DNA of 64,000 bases from Halalkalibacter okhensis (GCF_000787375.1 NZ_JRJU01000007.1:1-64000); one strand, 5' to 3'; shown: positions 54,824-64,000, counted from the stretch's first letter. Numbers and translations: made by a program. The notes: a model not told the origin generated them from the letters alone.

Positions 54824-55822
54824 TTAAACAATTGACTCTGCAACGATAACAGACCAACCTTTGCCTTTATAAGCATTGTAGCCTTCTGTTAAGCAATACG
54901 CATAGATCTGATTATTTTCAGTAATGTAACCGCGAGTTTCTTTCCCCGATAAGACCGTATTAACTGCCTTCAAATGAGTCAATTTCGTTTTCAATATCCC
55001 TGTTCTATCTTTAGAAGCGATGATATAACCCTCCTGGTTAACCACATAAAGCTGACTTTTTTCATCCATTTTTACTTTGTCTATAATATCGTATATGAAC
55101 TCCCAATTAAATCTTGTTGTAAATACTCCAATAACTTCACCTGCATCATTATGGACCGGGCTAGAATACCCCATCGTATACCCACCTACAACCGAAGAAT
55201 GATACATATCTGTTACATATACAGTATTTTTTTCTACGGTCTCTTTAAACCATTCACGATCGGCCATGTTTCTTCCGACTTGATCTTGATTTTGAGAAGC
55301 TACAATAATATTGCCTGATAGATCCAAGACGAAAAGGTCAAAGTATACTTCATATATTTTATAGATATTATTCATAAACGCTTGCGCCGTTCTTTTAGAT
55401 TCTACTGTTGGATTAACAAGACAATCTTTTATTGCATCAAATGTTGCCCATGCTTGAACATCACAGTTTCGTTCAAATAAATTACGATCAATCTTATCAA
55501 TTGTGTCAAATGCCATATCGACCGTTCGAACAGCGATAATTTCATTTGCTTTGTTTTGAATACTTTTTATAAGGGTTTCGCTTTCCTTGCTTGCGTTTAA
55601 ACTTTCTTCTGCAAACTTTTTAATTTCAGTTGCAACCACAGCAAAGCCTCTCCCTGCTTCTCCAGCTCGGGCAGCTTCAATACCTGAATTAAGTGCCAAA
55701 ATATTTGATTTAGTAGAAATATCTTGGATTTTCTTCATGACCCCTTGCATTTTTTGATTATCTTGTTTTAACTCTCCCATTAATAACGAAACATTCAGAC
55801 TGTTATCTTTTGTTTTCTCCAC
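54824..55822 (-). CDS. soluble receptor: MCP signalling hairpin fused N-terminally to a dCache domain
   Basis: 332 residues with no membrane helix. Residues about 34-73 are the conserved tip of a chemoreceptor signalling domain ([21 protein letters not shown]). Residues about 100-325 form a double Cache-type sensor with [27 protein letters not shown] and [16 protein letters not shown]. Normal chemoreceptors put the sensor outside and the signalling domain at the C-terminus; here the order is inverted and the signalling hairpin is short. It presumably senses a cytoplasmic ligand. dCache domains usually act outside the cell, so location is a puzzle. No partner gene lies beside it. Confidence 0.78.
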   Translation of the reverse strand: MEKTKDNSLNVSLLMGELKQDNQKMQGVMKKIQDISTKSNILALNSGIEAARAGEAGRGFAVVATEIKKFAEESLNASKESETLIKSIQNKANEIIAVRTVDMAFDTIDKIDRNLFERNCDVQAWATFDAIKDCLVNPTVESKRTAQAFMNNIYKIYEVYFDLFVLDLSGNIIVASQNQDQVGRNMADREWFKETVEKNTVYVTDMYHSSVVGGYTMGYSSPVHNDAGEVIGVFTTRFNWEFIYDIIDKVKMDEKSQLYVVNQEGYIIASKDRTGILKTKLTHLKAVNTVLSGKETRGYITENNQIYAYCLTEGYNAYKGKGWSVIVAESIV

Positions 55823-56007
55823 TACCTACAACCCCTTTTTCTATCTACTTATGAAAGAACCACTTTTGTAAGAAGCCTATCTGTCAGATTCGTTTTCTCT
55901 TGTAGTTCTTCTTTACAGTGATTTTCTTACTAGAAATTATATCATATTCTTCCAGCTAGCAATCGACAATGTTTTCGTTTTTCTAGGTAATAGAAAAGAC
56001 GAAAAAA

Positions 56008-56035
56008 GAGATACCTAGCCTAAGCTTGGTATCTC
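56008..56035 (-). terminator. terminator of the MltG-like gene
   Basis: GAGATACC (56008-56015) and GGTATCTC (56028-56035) pair, with GC bases inside and an A run (T on the minus strand) outside, 10 bases past the stop. Confidence 0.8.
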
Positions 56036-56045
56036 CAAAGAAACA

Positions 56046-56549
56046 TTATTTAAAAATCGTTGAGATTACTTGATCTAATGACATTTCACTATCAATTTCA
56101 AACGTACCAGGACGTAATGCATTAGCAAGCCCACGATTTTCTACTTCATTATAGAATGCCATAGAGCTTTCGATAATGTCTGCACGTACGAGTGCATCGC
56201 CTACATCAATACTTGTCATCCCAGATGAGACGGTTAAAATCAACTTCGTGCGATACTCTACCGATTCATTTGTCTCTGCTGTTTCTTCATTCCCTTGTTC
56301 AACTGCCATATTTGCTTCCGCTTCATCATAAGCTTCAGCTCTTACATGGTCAAGTTGTTCATGCCACTCTTCTTCTGTGTAAACAAAATACCCTTGAGCT
56401 GCCAATGAGCTCTGCATTTCATCTATAGATATCTTCTCTTCTGCTTGTGTCTGGGCTGCATCACTTGTCCCGAAAAAATAAACGGCACCACAAACGCTTG
56501 CTGCAATAAGTAGCCCTCCGGCAAAGCTCCGTAGTGAGTTAGCTGTCAT
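56046..56549 (-). CDS. membrane-anchored protein with YceG/MltG-like LysM-type domain
   Basis: 167 residues. One N-terminal helix (about 8-26), an acidic linker, then about 105-167: LTVSSGMTSIDVGDALVRADII..ALRPGTFEIDSEMSLDQVISTI, which matches only the N-terminal LysM-like module of endolytic transglycosylase MltG. The catalytic part is absent, so this is not an active MltG; such short proteins are common in Bacillus and their role is unknown. The start overlaps the previous gene by 11 nt. Confidence 0.72.
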   Translation of the reverse strand: MTANSLRSFAGGLLIAASVCGAVYFFGTSDAAQTQAEEKISIDEMQSSLAAQGYFVYTEEEWHEQLDHVRAEAYDEAEANMAVEQGNEETAETNESVEYRTKLILTVSSGMTSIDVGDALVRADIIESSMAFYNEVENRGLANALRPGTFEIDSEMSLDQVISTIFK

Positions 56550-56919
56550 TAGCTACTTTTCTCCTTTCATCCTCTAAATAAGGAGTAAGCAAAAGTCTTA
56601 CTTCATTTTCAGTTAATTCTGTCTCTGTAGCAATCCCTTCCATTGAATAGCCGCGCTTATGTAAGTCTAATACTTCACGCATCAAAATTCTTTGTTTGGG
56701 AGAAACAGATTGTTTCCCTTTTTCATTTTCAGAGATTTCAGCATCCAACTCAAATTCACGCATTTTCTTCTGTAACTGATACACTTCTTCCATGATCGAA
56801 ATAGAAAACTGTTCCAATTCTTGTTTTGCGGCTTTTTGAGATTGCTTAGTTTTAGAAAACGACAAAATGAGCAACAAAATGGCTGCACCAAACAGTATGG
56901 CTAACGCCCATTCCATCAT
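56539..56919 (-). CDS. DUF6115-like membrane-anchored coiled-coil protein
   Basis: 126 residues. Helix 1 (about 4-20), then a charged, heptad-like coiled coil (about 24-72), then a helix-turn-helix-like end: RGYSMEGIATETELTENEVRLLLTPY. This layout matches the DUF6115/SwrB-like proteins that end motility or division-linked operons in Bacillus. It forms an operon with the MltG-like gene by overlap. Confidence 0.62.
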   Translation of the reverse strand: MMEWALAILFGAAILLLILSFSKTKQSQKAAKQELEQFSISIMEEVYQLQKKMREFELDAEISENEKGKQSVSPKQRILMREVLDLHKRGYSMEGIATETELTENEVRLLLTPYLEDERRKVANDS

Positions 56920-57125
56920 AATAGAATCCTCCCTTTTACGAATCTATTTTCTTACAAGTCTTTATTATACTATGATTATCTCAAAAATTCGATTCAAAAC
57001 AAGAAATTACGACAATGGTCAGGAGTTTGTAACAAAAATGTAATAAAACAAGCAGGTTCTCCTAACTAAATGCTTAATTTATCAGATTTATTGTATTTTT
57101 ATCTAAAAAACGAGACATGCAAGGA

Positions 57126-57302
57126 GGATCCTCATTCCGTTAATAAGGATAAAAACGCTTCTTACAGGAGTGAGGTGGATCCTGGTTCCGCTAAAGTCTT
57201 AAAGCCATTGAATATTAAGGTCAGCAAGGTAAAATAACGGAATGAGGATCCAAAAATCCATTCAAAGCAAGACTTTTCAGTAGCATAGCGGAATCAGGAT
57301 CC
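57126..57302. repeat. array of four 17-bp GGATCC elements in symmetric orientation
   Basis: Forward GGATCCTCATTCCGTTA (57126-57142) and GGATCCTGGTTCCGCTA (57177-57193); inverted TAACGGAATGAGGATCC (57235-57251) and TAGCGGAATCAGGATCC (57286-57302). Spacing is exactly 51 within both pairs. First and third are perfect inverted copies. It lies in a 546-base gene-free region (56920-57465) that shows nothing else beyond the terminator at 57386-57415. Confidence 0.93.
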
Positions 57303-57385
57303 GCCAAAAAACCTAAGCATACCAGTTGTCCACAGTCGATAGTTTAATAAACCGAGTGGCTCAGCTTATTAAAAAGACATAAAGC

Positions 57386-57415
57386 AACGCTCAGAGTTTT
57401 CACACTCTGAGCGTT
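57386..57415 (-). terminator. terminator of the TraB-like gene
   Basis: AACGCTCAGAGT (57386-57397) and ACTCTGAGCGTT (57404-57415) form a perfect 12-bp stem with a 6-nt loop, 50 bases past the stop. Confidence 0.82.
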
Positions 57416-57465
57416 TCCTATTGCTGATTTGGTTGCAGAATCGAACTAAAAACACGGTGTCCGTC

Positions 57466-58641
57466 CTATGAACCTAATATATTTTGTATAAACATACGAA
57501 CAACATCGGCACCACCAACAATCGAACCTAATGTGCTACCTAAATTTGCCAAGACAACCACAAGCAAAATTCGAGTTACAGAGTTGCTCCAAAACCCTTT
57601 AACTGTAAATACATCGTCTGATAGATTTTCGAAATCTCCTACTTTTGGTTTACGTATATAGGCTTCCACAAAACCAGCAAACCACCCAGCTGCAAGGAGT
57701 GGATACAAAGAAGTCAGTGGGGCCACAATAAATGCGGTAATCACCGTTAATGGATGCCCAAAAGCAATAGCTGCACCAATTGCGGCGAAAAAGCCATTCC
57801 AAAGCACCCAACTCATCGTTAAATTAACACCAACAGCTGGGTTGGCATAAAACGTATAACCTATAATCCCAAGTATTAGCAAGGGAATAAACCATGCAAT
57901 TAATTTAGGGGTAACGGACTTAGGCGGTCTCTTGGATAAAGCATCTAAGTCATGATCTCTTTTGATTTCTTCTTTAATACCAGGAACATGCGCAGCACCT
58001 AATACAGCCACAATTTTATCTCCTGGTGCTTCTTTAATCTTTTGAGCTAAATATTGGTCCCGTTCATCAATTAGAGGTTTCTTTAATTTCGGAAAAGCGA
58101 TTGTAAATTCATGTAGCATCGAATTTAGCATATCTTTTGATTTCATCTTTTCCATTTCCTCTTCAGAAATCTCATCTTTGCTAAAGACACTATATATAAT
58201 TTCCATCATTAGTTTTGCTCTTCCCCACAATCCAACACCTTGCCATATTCGTGCAAAAGTAATTTGAATGTTACGATCAGCAAGAACGAGGTTTGCCCCG
58301 ACCTCTTCAGCAGATTCGATTCCTTGAATCATCTCTTGACCAGGCTTTATACCGAATTGTTTCGCCATTCTCTTCTGAAATGACCCTATTATAAGATTCA
58401 TTAGTAACAACGTTGCTTTCTTTTCTTTAAGCACTTTAAAAATATCCATGTTTTTCCATTTATTTGCATCTTTTATTGACTGATATCTTTGTTCATCAAG
58501 CTCCACACAGACGGTATCAGGTTTTTCTAATTCAATCACATCTTTTACTTGTTCCGCACTTTGCTTTGATACATGAGCCGTACCAATCAAAATTAACTCT
58601 TTCCCTGCTATATGTAACCTTGTTAAATTTTGTTCTGACAT
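57466..58641 (-). CDS. TraB/GumN-family membrane protein
   Basis: 391 residues. The N-terminal 240 residues are a TraB/Tiki-type domain: ILIGTAHVSKQSAEQVKDVI (about 16-35), VCVELDEQRYQSI and VAVLGAAHVPGI. These GxxH and E motifs are the presumed metal-dependent protease residues shared with Tiki and pheromone-shutdown TraB. Five helices follow (about 248-390). Bacterial members outside enterococci have no established substrate. Monocistronic. Confidence 0.87.
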   Translation of the reverse strand: MSEQNLTRLHIAGKELILIGTAHVSKQSAEQVKDVIELEKPDTVCVELDEQRYQSIKDANKWKNMDIFKVLKEKKATLLLMNLIIGSFQKRMAKQFGIKPGQEMIQGIESAEEVGANLVLADRNIQITFARIWQGVGLWGRAKLMMEIIYSVFSKDEISEEEMEKMKSKDMLNSMLHEFTIAFPKLKKPLIDERDQYLAQKIKEAPGDKIVAVLGAAHVPGIKEEIKRDHDLDALSKRPPKSVTPKLIAWFIPLLILGIIGYTFYANPAVGVNLTMSWVLWNGFFAAIGAAIAFGHPLTVITAFIVAPLTSLYPLLAAGWFAGFVEAYIRKPKVGDFENLSDDVFTVKGFWSNSVTRILLVVVLANLGSTLGSIVGGADVVRMFIQNILGS

Positions 58642-58846
58642 AAATTACCTTCCTTTATGTATTCTACTAAGCATAAATTGTCTTGTGCATACTCTCCATT
58701 TTAACACTAATTTTCGCATTGTGGAAAATATAACTTTTTAATTACGATCCTTTTCTTGGAGAAAATAAGAGTATTATTTGTAAAATATCATTAAATCTGC
58801 AAGAATGATTAATAGCGTAAAAAAATAATAACTTGTAGGTGACAAT

Positions 58847-59257
58847 ATGATCGAAGTAAAGAAATCAGATCTAAGTGATGGCGAATTTAACCGAGGTGTT
58901 TTTGCTACTATAGATATTAAAAAAGGGCAGCTTATTCATACTGCTCCTGTTCTGCCTTACCCAAATGAACAGGATATTTTAATTGACCATACCGTTCTAG
59001 CTGATTACGTATACGAATATGGAATCAACCATGGAGCAATTGTATTAGGATACGGCATGCTTTTTAATCATTCCTATACTCCTAATGCAACATATGATAT
59101 TAATTTTGAAAATCATACATTTGACTACTATGCTTACACAGATATCAAAGCTGGAGACGAAATCTTAATTAATTATAACGGGGATGTGAATGACAAGGAG
59201 TTACTATGGTTTGATAAAAATCATCCCGAGAACAATAAAAATGAGACAAAGAAATAA
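58847..59257 (+). CDS. small SET-domain protein (putative lysine methyltransferase)
   Basis: 136 residues, a near-minimal SET domain: NRGVFATIDIKKGQLI (15-30), LGYGMLFNHSYTPNATY (67-83), with the NHS..PN motif for AdoMet, and YTDIKAGDEILINYNGD (97-113) with the catalytic Tyr. There is no post-SET cysteine region. A short hydrophilic tail follows. In Bacillus such proteins are rare relative to other families and their substrate is unknown. It is divergent from the TraB-like gene. Confidence 0.85.
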   Translation: MIEVKKSDLSDGEFNRGVFATIDIKKGQLIHTAPVLPYPNEQDILIDHTVLADYVYEYGINHGAIVLGYGMLFNHSYTPNATYDINFENHTFDYYAYTDIKAGDEILINYNGDVNDKELLWFDKNHPENNKNETKK

Positions 59258-59274
59258 CTTATAACAACTAGCAC

Positions 59275-59316
59275 AAGAAGGCTGTTTGAGAAAATGATTT
59301 CTCAAACAGCCTTCTT
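59275..59316. terminator. bidirectional terminator between the SET gene and swrC
   Basis: AAGAAGGCTGTTTGAGAAA and its perfect 19-bp complement flank the 4-nt loop ATGA; T tracts follow on both strands. Confidence 0.93.
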
Positions 59317-59330
59317 TTTATGAACAATAC

Positions 59331-62300
59331 TTATTCCCCATCTAATTCCATCTCACGGTGCTTCTTCCGTTTAAATAATCTTTTCCACCAATTCGTAAAG
59401 TTGTCCGTGTAAATATACATTACTGGTACAAGAACTAATGTGATAAAAGTAGAGAAAGATAATCCAAACACGATCACCGTCGCCATCGGCGCTTGAAGTT
59501 CAGCCCCTTCTCCTATACCTATTGCAAGAGGTACCATGGCTAGGACCGTTGTAAGCATCGTCATTAGAATAGGACGTAATCTAGTTGGACCAGCTTCTAA
59601 TATGGCTTCTTCCCTTTCAAGCCCACGTTCTCTTAACTTATTAATGTAATCAACTAATACAATTGCATTATTTACAACAATCCCCGCAAGCATAATGATC
59701 CCAATAAATGCAGGTGCACTAAGAGGTCTGCCTGTTAAGACGAACCCAAGTATGATACCGATGAAAGTAGCAGGAAGACTGAACATAACGATAAACGGAT
59801 ACAATACTTTTTCAAATTGGAATGCCATTACTGCATAGACGAGAAAAATAGCAAGTGCTAGTGCTAGAGTTAAATCAATAAAGGCATCAAGCATCATTTC
59901 ATAATCTCCACCTGTTTGGTAATCATACCCTTCAGGGAAGATGTATTGATTAAGCTCTGCTTCAATTTCTGCCATAACAGTTCCCAAATCTCTATCCATG
60001 ATATCGCCGGTTATTGAGACTCCACGTGCTTGGTCTTGGCGATTAATCACAGTTGGACCCTCAGCTTGAACAAATTCAGCTACATCTGATAAGGAGATCA
60101 TATCACCTGTTGGAGTAAGGATAGGAAGGTTTTGAATTTGATTATAATTCTCCCTATATTCCACTGGTAAGATAACCGAAATATCGATCTCTTGTCCTTC
60201 TGTCCGCATCTGTGTTGATACAACTCCGGTCACACTGTTTCTCACCGTTTGCATCACATCCGCATAGGACAAACCGTATTGCGAGGCAACGTCACGATCA
60301 ACATGTATTTGTACTTCAGGTCGTGCATCTCCCATCGAATGAGTCACGTTGGTTGTCCCAGGAACATTGTTGATGATTTCTTGAATATCGTCTGCAAGAA
60401 GTCTTAACGTATCAAAATCATCACCGCGTACTTCAATTTCAATAGGGTTTCCACCCATACCATCACTTTCAAAGGCCATGACACTAAGGTCGATATCAGG
60501 GAGATTTTCGGAAAAATCACTTAATCCCTTTATTACATCATTTGTCGTTTCGCTTCGTTCGTTAGCTGGGACAAGACGGATGTAGAGGTCTCCACTATTT
60601 CCACCTCCACCACCCATACCCATCATTCCCCCGCCACCAACAGAGGAATAAATGACTTCAGTTACTCCTGTATCTAATAAATAGTCCTCAAGTTCAACTA
60701 AGGATTCTCTCGTTTCTTCTAACGAAGTTCCTGTAGGCATTTCAAAACTAGCTGTTATCTCTCCTTGATCAAAGGCTGGAATTAATTCCACTCCTACAAA
60801 CCTTACACCACCCAAACTAGCAATGAGTAAGATAAGTGTCCCAAACACAATCGTCTTCTTTCGTCTGATCGACCATTTCAACATTTTCTTGTATAGGTTA
60901 TCGACCCCATCAAAGAAGCGACCAATACTTGCGCTTACCTTACGTAATCCTTTTGGATCTTCTTCAACCGATATCTTCGGCAATAATAGCCCTGACAACA
61001 TTGGTACAATTGTTAATGCAACAACCAATGAAGCTAGTAGAGTAAAACCAACCGTAAGTGCTAACGGCATAAAGAGCTCTGCAGCAATTCCACCAGTAAA
61101 AACAATAGGAACAAAAACAACTAAGCTAGTTAATGTCGAAGCAATAACAGCAGAAGATACTTCCGATGCTCCTTTTTTTGCTGCCTCAATACGGCTATAC
61201 CCTCTCTCACGATACTTATAGATGTTTTCCAATATAACGATCGAGCTATCTACTAATAAGCCAACACCTAAAGCTAGTCCACCAAGAGTAATAATATTGA
61301 TTGTTTGACCAGCAAAGTATAACAATGTAAATGCTGATATAACAGCAATTGGAATAGACAAACCAATAATTAATGTACTTCTAAAACTTCTTAAGAAAAC
61401 AAGAAGCACTAAGACCGCCATAGCTCCACCAAGAATCAAATTCATCACAACACTTTGAATAGAGTCCTTAATAAACTCAGCGGAATCCATGATTTTTGTT
61501 AATGAAACATCCTGTGTTAACTCGGATTCCAACGTCTCTAATTGACTTGAAACAGCATCTGAAACATCAACTGTGTTCGCATCCCCTTGTTTTACGATAT
61601 CAAGACTCAAAGTCGGTTCCCCATTAACATAAGCTAATGAAGACATCTCACGAAACGTATCATTTACGTCTGCAACCTCAGATAGTTTTATTGTTCCTCC
61701 TGATTGAAGAGGAATGTTGATGTCTTCGATATCTGCCGTTGAGCGAAAATCCCCCACGATACGTAGTGGAACATCTTGTCCCCCTCGCTCCACTTCGCCA
61801 GCCGGTGCACTCATGCTTTCCCCACCAATAATTTGCGAAAGCTGAGTTAATGTTACCCCATAATTTTGTAGCATTCTTACATCAGGTTCAACAATAATTT
61901 CTCTTTCTTGAGCACCTGTTAATTCAACTTGACCGACACCAGGTATCCGTTCAAGGCGAGGGATAATGCTATCTTCAGCTACATGCGTCAGTCTCGTTAA
62001 ATCCATTTCACCTGATATCCCAATTTGCATAATTGGCATTTGATTCGGATCAAAACGCATGACACTTGGGTCACTAGCACCTTCTGGCAGCCCTTGTCTT
62101 ACCATATCTATCCTTTCCCTCAGGTCTAACATGACGGTATCTAAATCTGTATTAAAATCATACATTAACAGAATGACCGATTGATTTTGAGCAGAAATGG
62201 ACTGCATCGTGTCTAATCCTTCAGTAGCACTAAGTGCCCCCTCAAGAGGTCTAGTTACTAAGTTTTCAACTTCTTGAGGGGCAGCACCGTTATACGGTGT

Positions 62301-62444
62301 CATAACAACAGCAATTGGCAAGTCCATATCTGGCATTAAATCTACTTTTAATCCAGATAATGAAACTCCTCCTAATATCATCATCACTAGAGCAATGATA
62401 ATTACGCCAACCGGTCGTTTGACAGATTCATTAATCAGTTTCAA
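59331..62444 (-). CDS. swrC: RND efflux transporter (SwrC/AcrB-like)
   Basis: 1037 residues. Twelve helices and two large outside loops. Family marks: VKRPVGVIIIALVMMILGG at the start, DLMPDMDLPIAVVMTPYNGAAPQEVE, GLALGVGLLVDSSIVILENI in helix 4 with an Asp for proton relay, and GIIMLAGIVVNNAIVLVDYINKL near the end. A run GGGGMMGMGGGGG sits in a flexible loop. In B. subtilis SwrC exports surfactin and other lipophilic agents. It follows its adaptor gene by 16 bases. Confidence 0.92.
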   Translation of the reverse strand: MKLINESVKRPVGVIIIALVMMILGGVSLSGLKVDLMPDMDLPIAVVMTPYNGAAPQEVENLVTRPLEGALSATEGLDTMQSISAQNQSVILLMYDFNTDLDTVMLDLRERIDMVRQGLPEGASDPSVMRFDPNQMPIMQIGISGEMDLTRLTHVAEDSIIPRLERIPGVGQVELTGAQEREIIVEPDVRMLQNYGVTLTQLSQIIGGESMSAPAGEVERGGQDVPLRIVGDFRSTADIEDINIPLQSGGTIKLSEVADVNDTFREMSSLAYVNGEPTLSLDIVKQGDANTVDVSDAVSSQLETLESELTQDVSLTKIMDSAEFIKDSIQSVVMNLILGGAMAVLVLLVFLRSFRSTLIIGLSIPIAVISAFTLLYFAGQTINIITLGGLALGVGLLVDSSIVILENIYKYRERGYSRIEAAKKGASEVSSAVIASTLTSLVVFVPIVFTGGIAAELFMPLALTVGFTLLASLVVALTIVPMLSGLLLPKISVEEDPKGLRKVSASIGRFFDGVDNLYKKMLKWSIRRKKTIVFGTLILLIASLGGVRFVGVELIPAFDQGEITASFEMPTGTSLEETRESLVELEDYLLDTGVTEVIYSSVGGGGMMGMGGGGGNSGDLYIRLVPANERSETTNDVIKGLSDFSENLPDIDLSVMAFESDGMGGNPIEIEVRGDDFDTLRLLADDIQEIINNVPGTTNVTHSMGDARPEVQIHVDRDVASQYGLSYADVMQTVRNSVTGVVSTQMRTEGQEIDISVILPVEYRENYNQIQNLPILTPTGDMISLSDVAEFVQAEGPTVINRQDQARGVSITGDIMDRDLGTVMAEIEAELNQYIFPEGYDYQTGGDYEMMLDAFIDLTLALALAIFLVYAVMAFQFEKVLYPFIVMFSLPATFIGIILGFVLTGRPLSAPAFIGIIMLAGIVVNNAIVLVDYINKLRERGLEREEAILEAGPTRLRPILMTMLTTVLAMVPLAIGIGEGAELQAPMATVIVFGLSFSTFITLVLVPVMYIYTDNFTNWWKRLFKRKKHREMELDGE

Positions 62445-62460
62445 CTAAAGTACCCCCGTT

Positions 62461-63870
62461 TTAATCTCCTTTAGTAGAAGATCCTTCCGCATTTTCGTTC
62501 GTTTCCTCTTCATTCATATCTTCATTTGAAGTTTCATTTTTTTCATCTGCAACTTCATCTTCTTGTTCTATTTCATCATCTTGCTGATTACCAAACGATG
62601 GATTAATATCGTTTCGAATATTAATTAAGGCACCATCATATAATTGATGACTTCCTCTTACAATAACGTATTCTCCTTCTTGTAAGCCACTTTCAATTCC
62701 AAACCACTCTGCTGTTTCACCATTGATTGTAACGTCGCGACTTTCTACACTTGTCCCATCTGTCGTCACATATACAAATGTCTCATTGTTCTGTTCAATG
62801 ACAGCATTTACCGGAGCAACAATTTGTTCATGATCTCCACCCGTTTCAATTGACACTTCTGCAAGCATTCCTACTCGTAAGTTATCGTCTGGATTTGTAA
62901 GTTCAATCTCAACAGGATATGAACGAGATTGCTCAGCAGGAAGCAAGCTTATATAGGTAATCTTCCCTTCATACGTTTGGTTGAACGACCGAATATGAAC
63001 GACCACATCTTGCCCTTCGCTTAAATTAACTAATTGAGACTCATTGACATTCACTTCTACGACTGGCGAGTCCATTTGTACTATTTGTAAAAGCGGAGCT
63101 TGAGGCGAAGCCATTTCTCCTACATTTGTGTCTAACCCAGTAACTTGTCCAGACATTGGCGCTTTTATAACAGCATGTGTTTTTTGTTGCTGGGCCATAT
63201 CGACTGAAATTTCAGCTTGCTTAACAGAAGCTTCAGCTGCTTTAATTTGGTCTGTTGACTTTGCTTGTTCAACTGCGATCTCAGCTTGTTTTACAGCAGC
63301 TTGAGCTTGTTGTTTATCTTGTTCAGTCGGCATATTTCCACCTAGTAAACTACCAAATACTCCTTGAAGCTCTTCTGGTACTTCTGAAAGGTCAACATCT
63401 GAAGAACTTTCAGCATTTGAAATCATTTTTTGCGTGTTTTTTGCTTGTTCCAACTGCATTTCTGCCTGTTTTACACTTTGATCTCTCATGTTCTTTGCAC
63501 TAGTTAGACTTGCTTGCGCTGCTTCTAATCCAGCACGAGCTTGAGCAATGTTTAAATCTGCATCTGTTGCATCTAATTCAAAAAGGGTATCCCCACGCTG
63601 TACTGTATCACCATTTTTGACATGTACTGCTTTAATTTCTCCTGTTAACATTGGCAAGACAGCCATATGTGAACCTGCCATCACATGTCCTGATAGAACT
63701 AAATCACTAGAAAGAGTGCCGCTTGTTATCTCTGCTATTTCTACTGGATGAACGGGTTCTTGTTCTTCATCAGCAGTGACACTATTGTCCGTTATATCCG
63801 AACTACACCCCGCTAACATGACTAGAAGAATCAACATTAATATCGCACTATAATTTCTCTTACGTACCAT
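62461..63870 (-). CDS. RND adaptor lipoprotein (membrane fusion protein)
   Basis: 469 residues. Lipobox MLAGC near residue 21. The order is beta-barrel and lipoyl strand (VKNGDTVQRGDTLFELDATDADLNIAQARAGLEAAQ), a long Ala/Gln-rich coiled-coil hairpin (about 100-230), the second lipoyl half (VIKAPMSGQVTGLD), a beta-barrel domain, and an acidic Glu/Asn-rich tail (about 435-469) unusual for the family. It links the pump to the outer surface. The start overlaps no gene; its promoter should lie in 63871-64000. Confidence 0.9.
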   Translation of the reverse strand: MVRKRNYSAILMLILLVMLAGCSSDITDNSVTADEEQEPVHPVEIAEITSGTLSSDLVLSGHVMAGSHMAVLPMLTGEIKAVHVKNGDTVQRGDTLFELDATDADLNIAQARAGLEAAQASLTSAKNMRDQSVKQAEMQLEQAKNTQKMISNAESSSDVDLSEVPEELQGVFGSLLGGNMPTEQDKQQAQAAVKQAEIAVEQAKSTDQIKAAEASVKQAEISVDMAQQQKTHAVIKAPMSGQVTGLDTNVGEMASPQAPLLQIVQMDSPVVEVNVNESQLVNLSEGQDVVVHIRSFNQTYEGKITYISLLPAEQSRSYPVEIELTNPDDNLRVGMLAEVSIETGGDHEQIVAPVNAVIEQNNETFVYVTTDGTSVESRDVTINGETAEWFGIESGLQEGEYVIVRGSHQLYDGALINIRNDINPSFGNQQDDEIEQEDEVADEKNETSNEDMNEEETNENAEGSSTKGD

Positions 63871-64000
63871 TCACTTGCCCTCCAATTATTTTCATTCGGC
63901 AATCCTTAGGTCCTAAGAATCAGCCTTATTGTAATTGACTAGTTTATTATGATCCAAATAACATTCTATCATTAATAAATGAACTGAATGTGAACTATTT

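Noticed and set aside
56046-56549. Annotation as a full endolytic transglycosylase MltG
   Set aside because: Only the N-terminal LysM-like module is present; the catalytic domain is absent.

Overview
The window looks like chromosome of an endospore-forming, low-GC Gram-positive in the Bacillaceae. Gene content (Bce module, ytcD-ytbD-ytbE, lutABC, scoAB, rhaEW, bmrA, pbpC, swrC, an FbpA-like gene, spore-surface-like proteins) and AGGAGG ribosome sites support this. An alkaliphilic or halotolerant Bacillus relative is my guess, not proven. I saw no rRNA, tRNA, CRISPR array, intact insertion sequence or prophage.

Layout. 1-4.7 kb: a CsxC-like spore-surface protein, a secreted CAP protein and a two-gene GMC oxidoreductase. 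4.8-7.6 kb: a YetF-like protein and the zagA-dcd operon behind a perfect Zur box. 7.7-14.1 kb: a six-gene Bce-type antimicrobial-peptide sensing and resistance module. 14.3-17 kb: ytcD/ytbD/ytbE with an elaborate operator. 17-19.2 kb: a Zeta-like kinase facing a DUF3990 (ADP-ribosyltransferase-like) gene, then a 52-bp tandem repeat. 19.2-24.4 kb: a double-headed MerR regulator divergent from a short UvrA-like ATPase and BmrA. 24.5-32.2 kb: small membrane and lipoproteins, a nitronate monooxygenase, a frameshifted oxidoreductase and Pro/Gly/Tyr-rich proteins. 32.3-38 kb: scoAB with a LysR regulator, and lutABC. 38-43.7 kb: a decaying rhamnose locus with rhaA and rhaB broken and rhaEW and rhaR intact. 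44-51.2 kb: an FbpA-like gene under a Fur box, and a six-gene nickel/opine-type ABC importer plus MATE exporter behind two Zur boxes. 51.3-64 kb: PAP2 phosphatase, PBP3, an odd soluble chemoreceptor, TraB and SET proteins, a 17-bp palindromic repeat array, and an RND efflux pair.

The most coherent theme is metal homeostasis. Zur boxes sit at two separate operons: a COG0523 metallochaperone joined to a dCTP deaminase that does not need zinc, and an importer/exporter set resembling staphylopine-type zinc-metallophore systems. A Fur box occupies the promoter spacer of the FbpA-like gene, whose B. subtilis relatives help the FsrA small RNA spare iron by lowering targets such as lutABC, which is also in this window. 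The best candidates for under-described biology are the Zur-controlled importer plus MATE gene, the zinc-sparing zagA-dcd operon, the orphan Zeta/DUF3990 pair, and the two repeat families at 18.96-19.16 kb and 57.1-57.3 kb.
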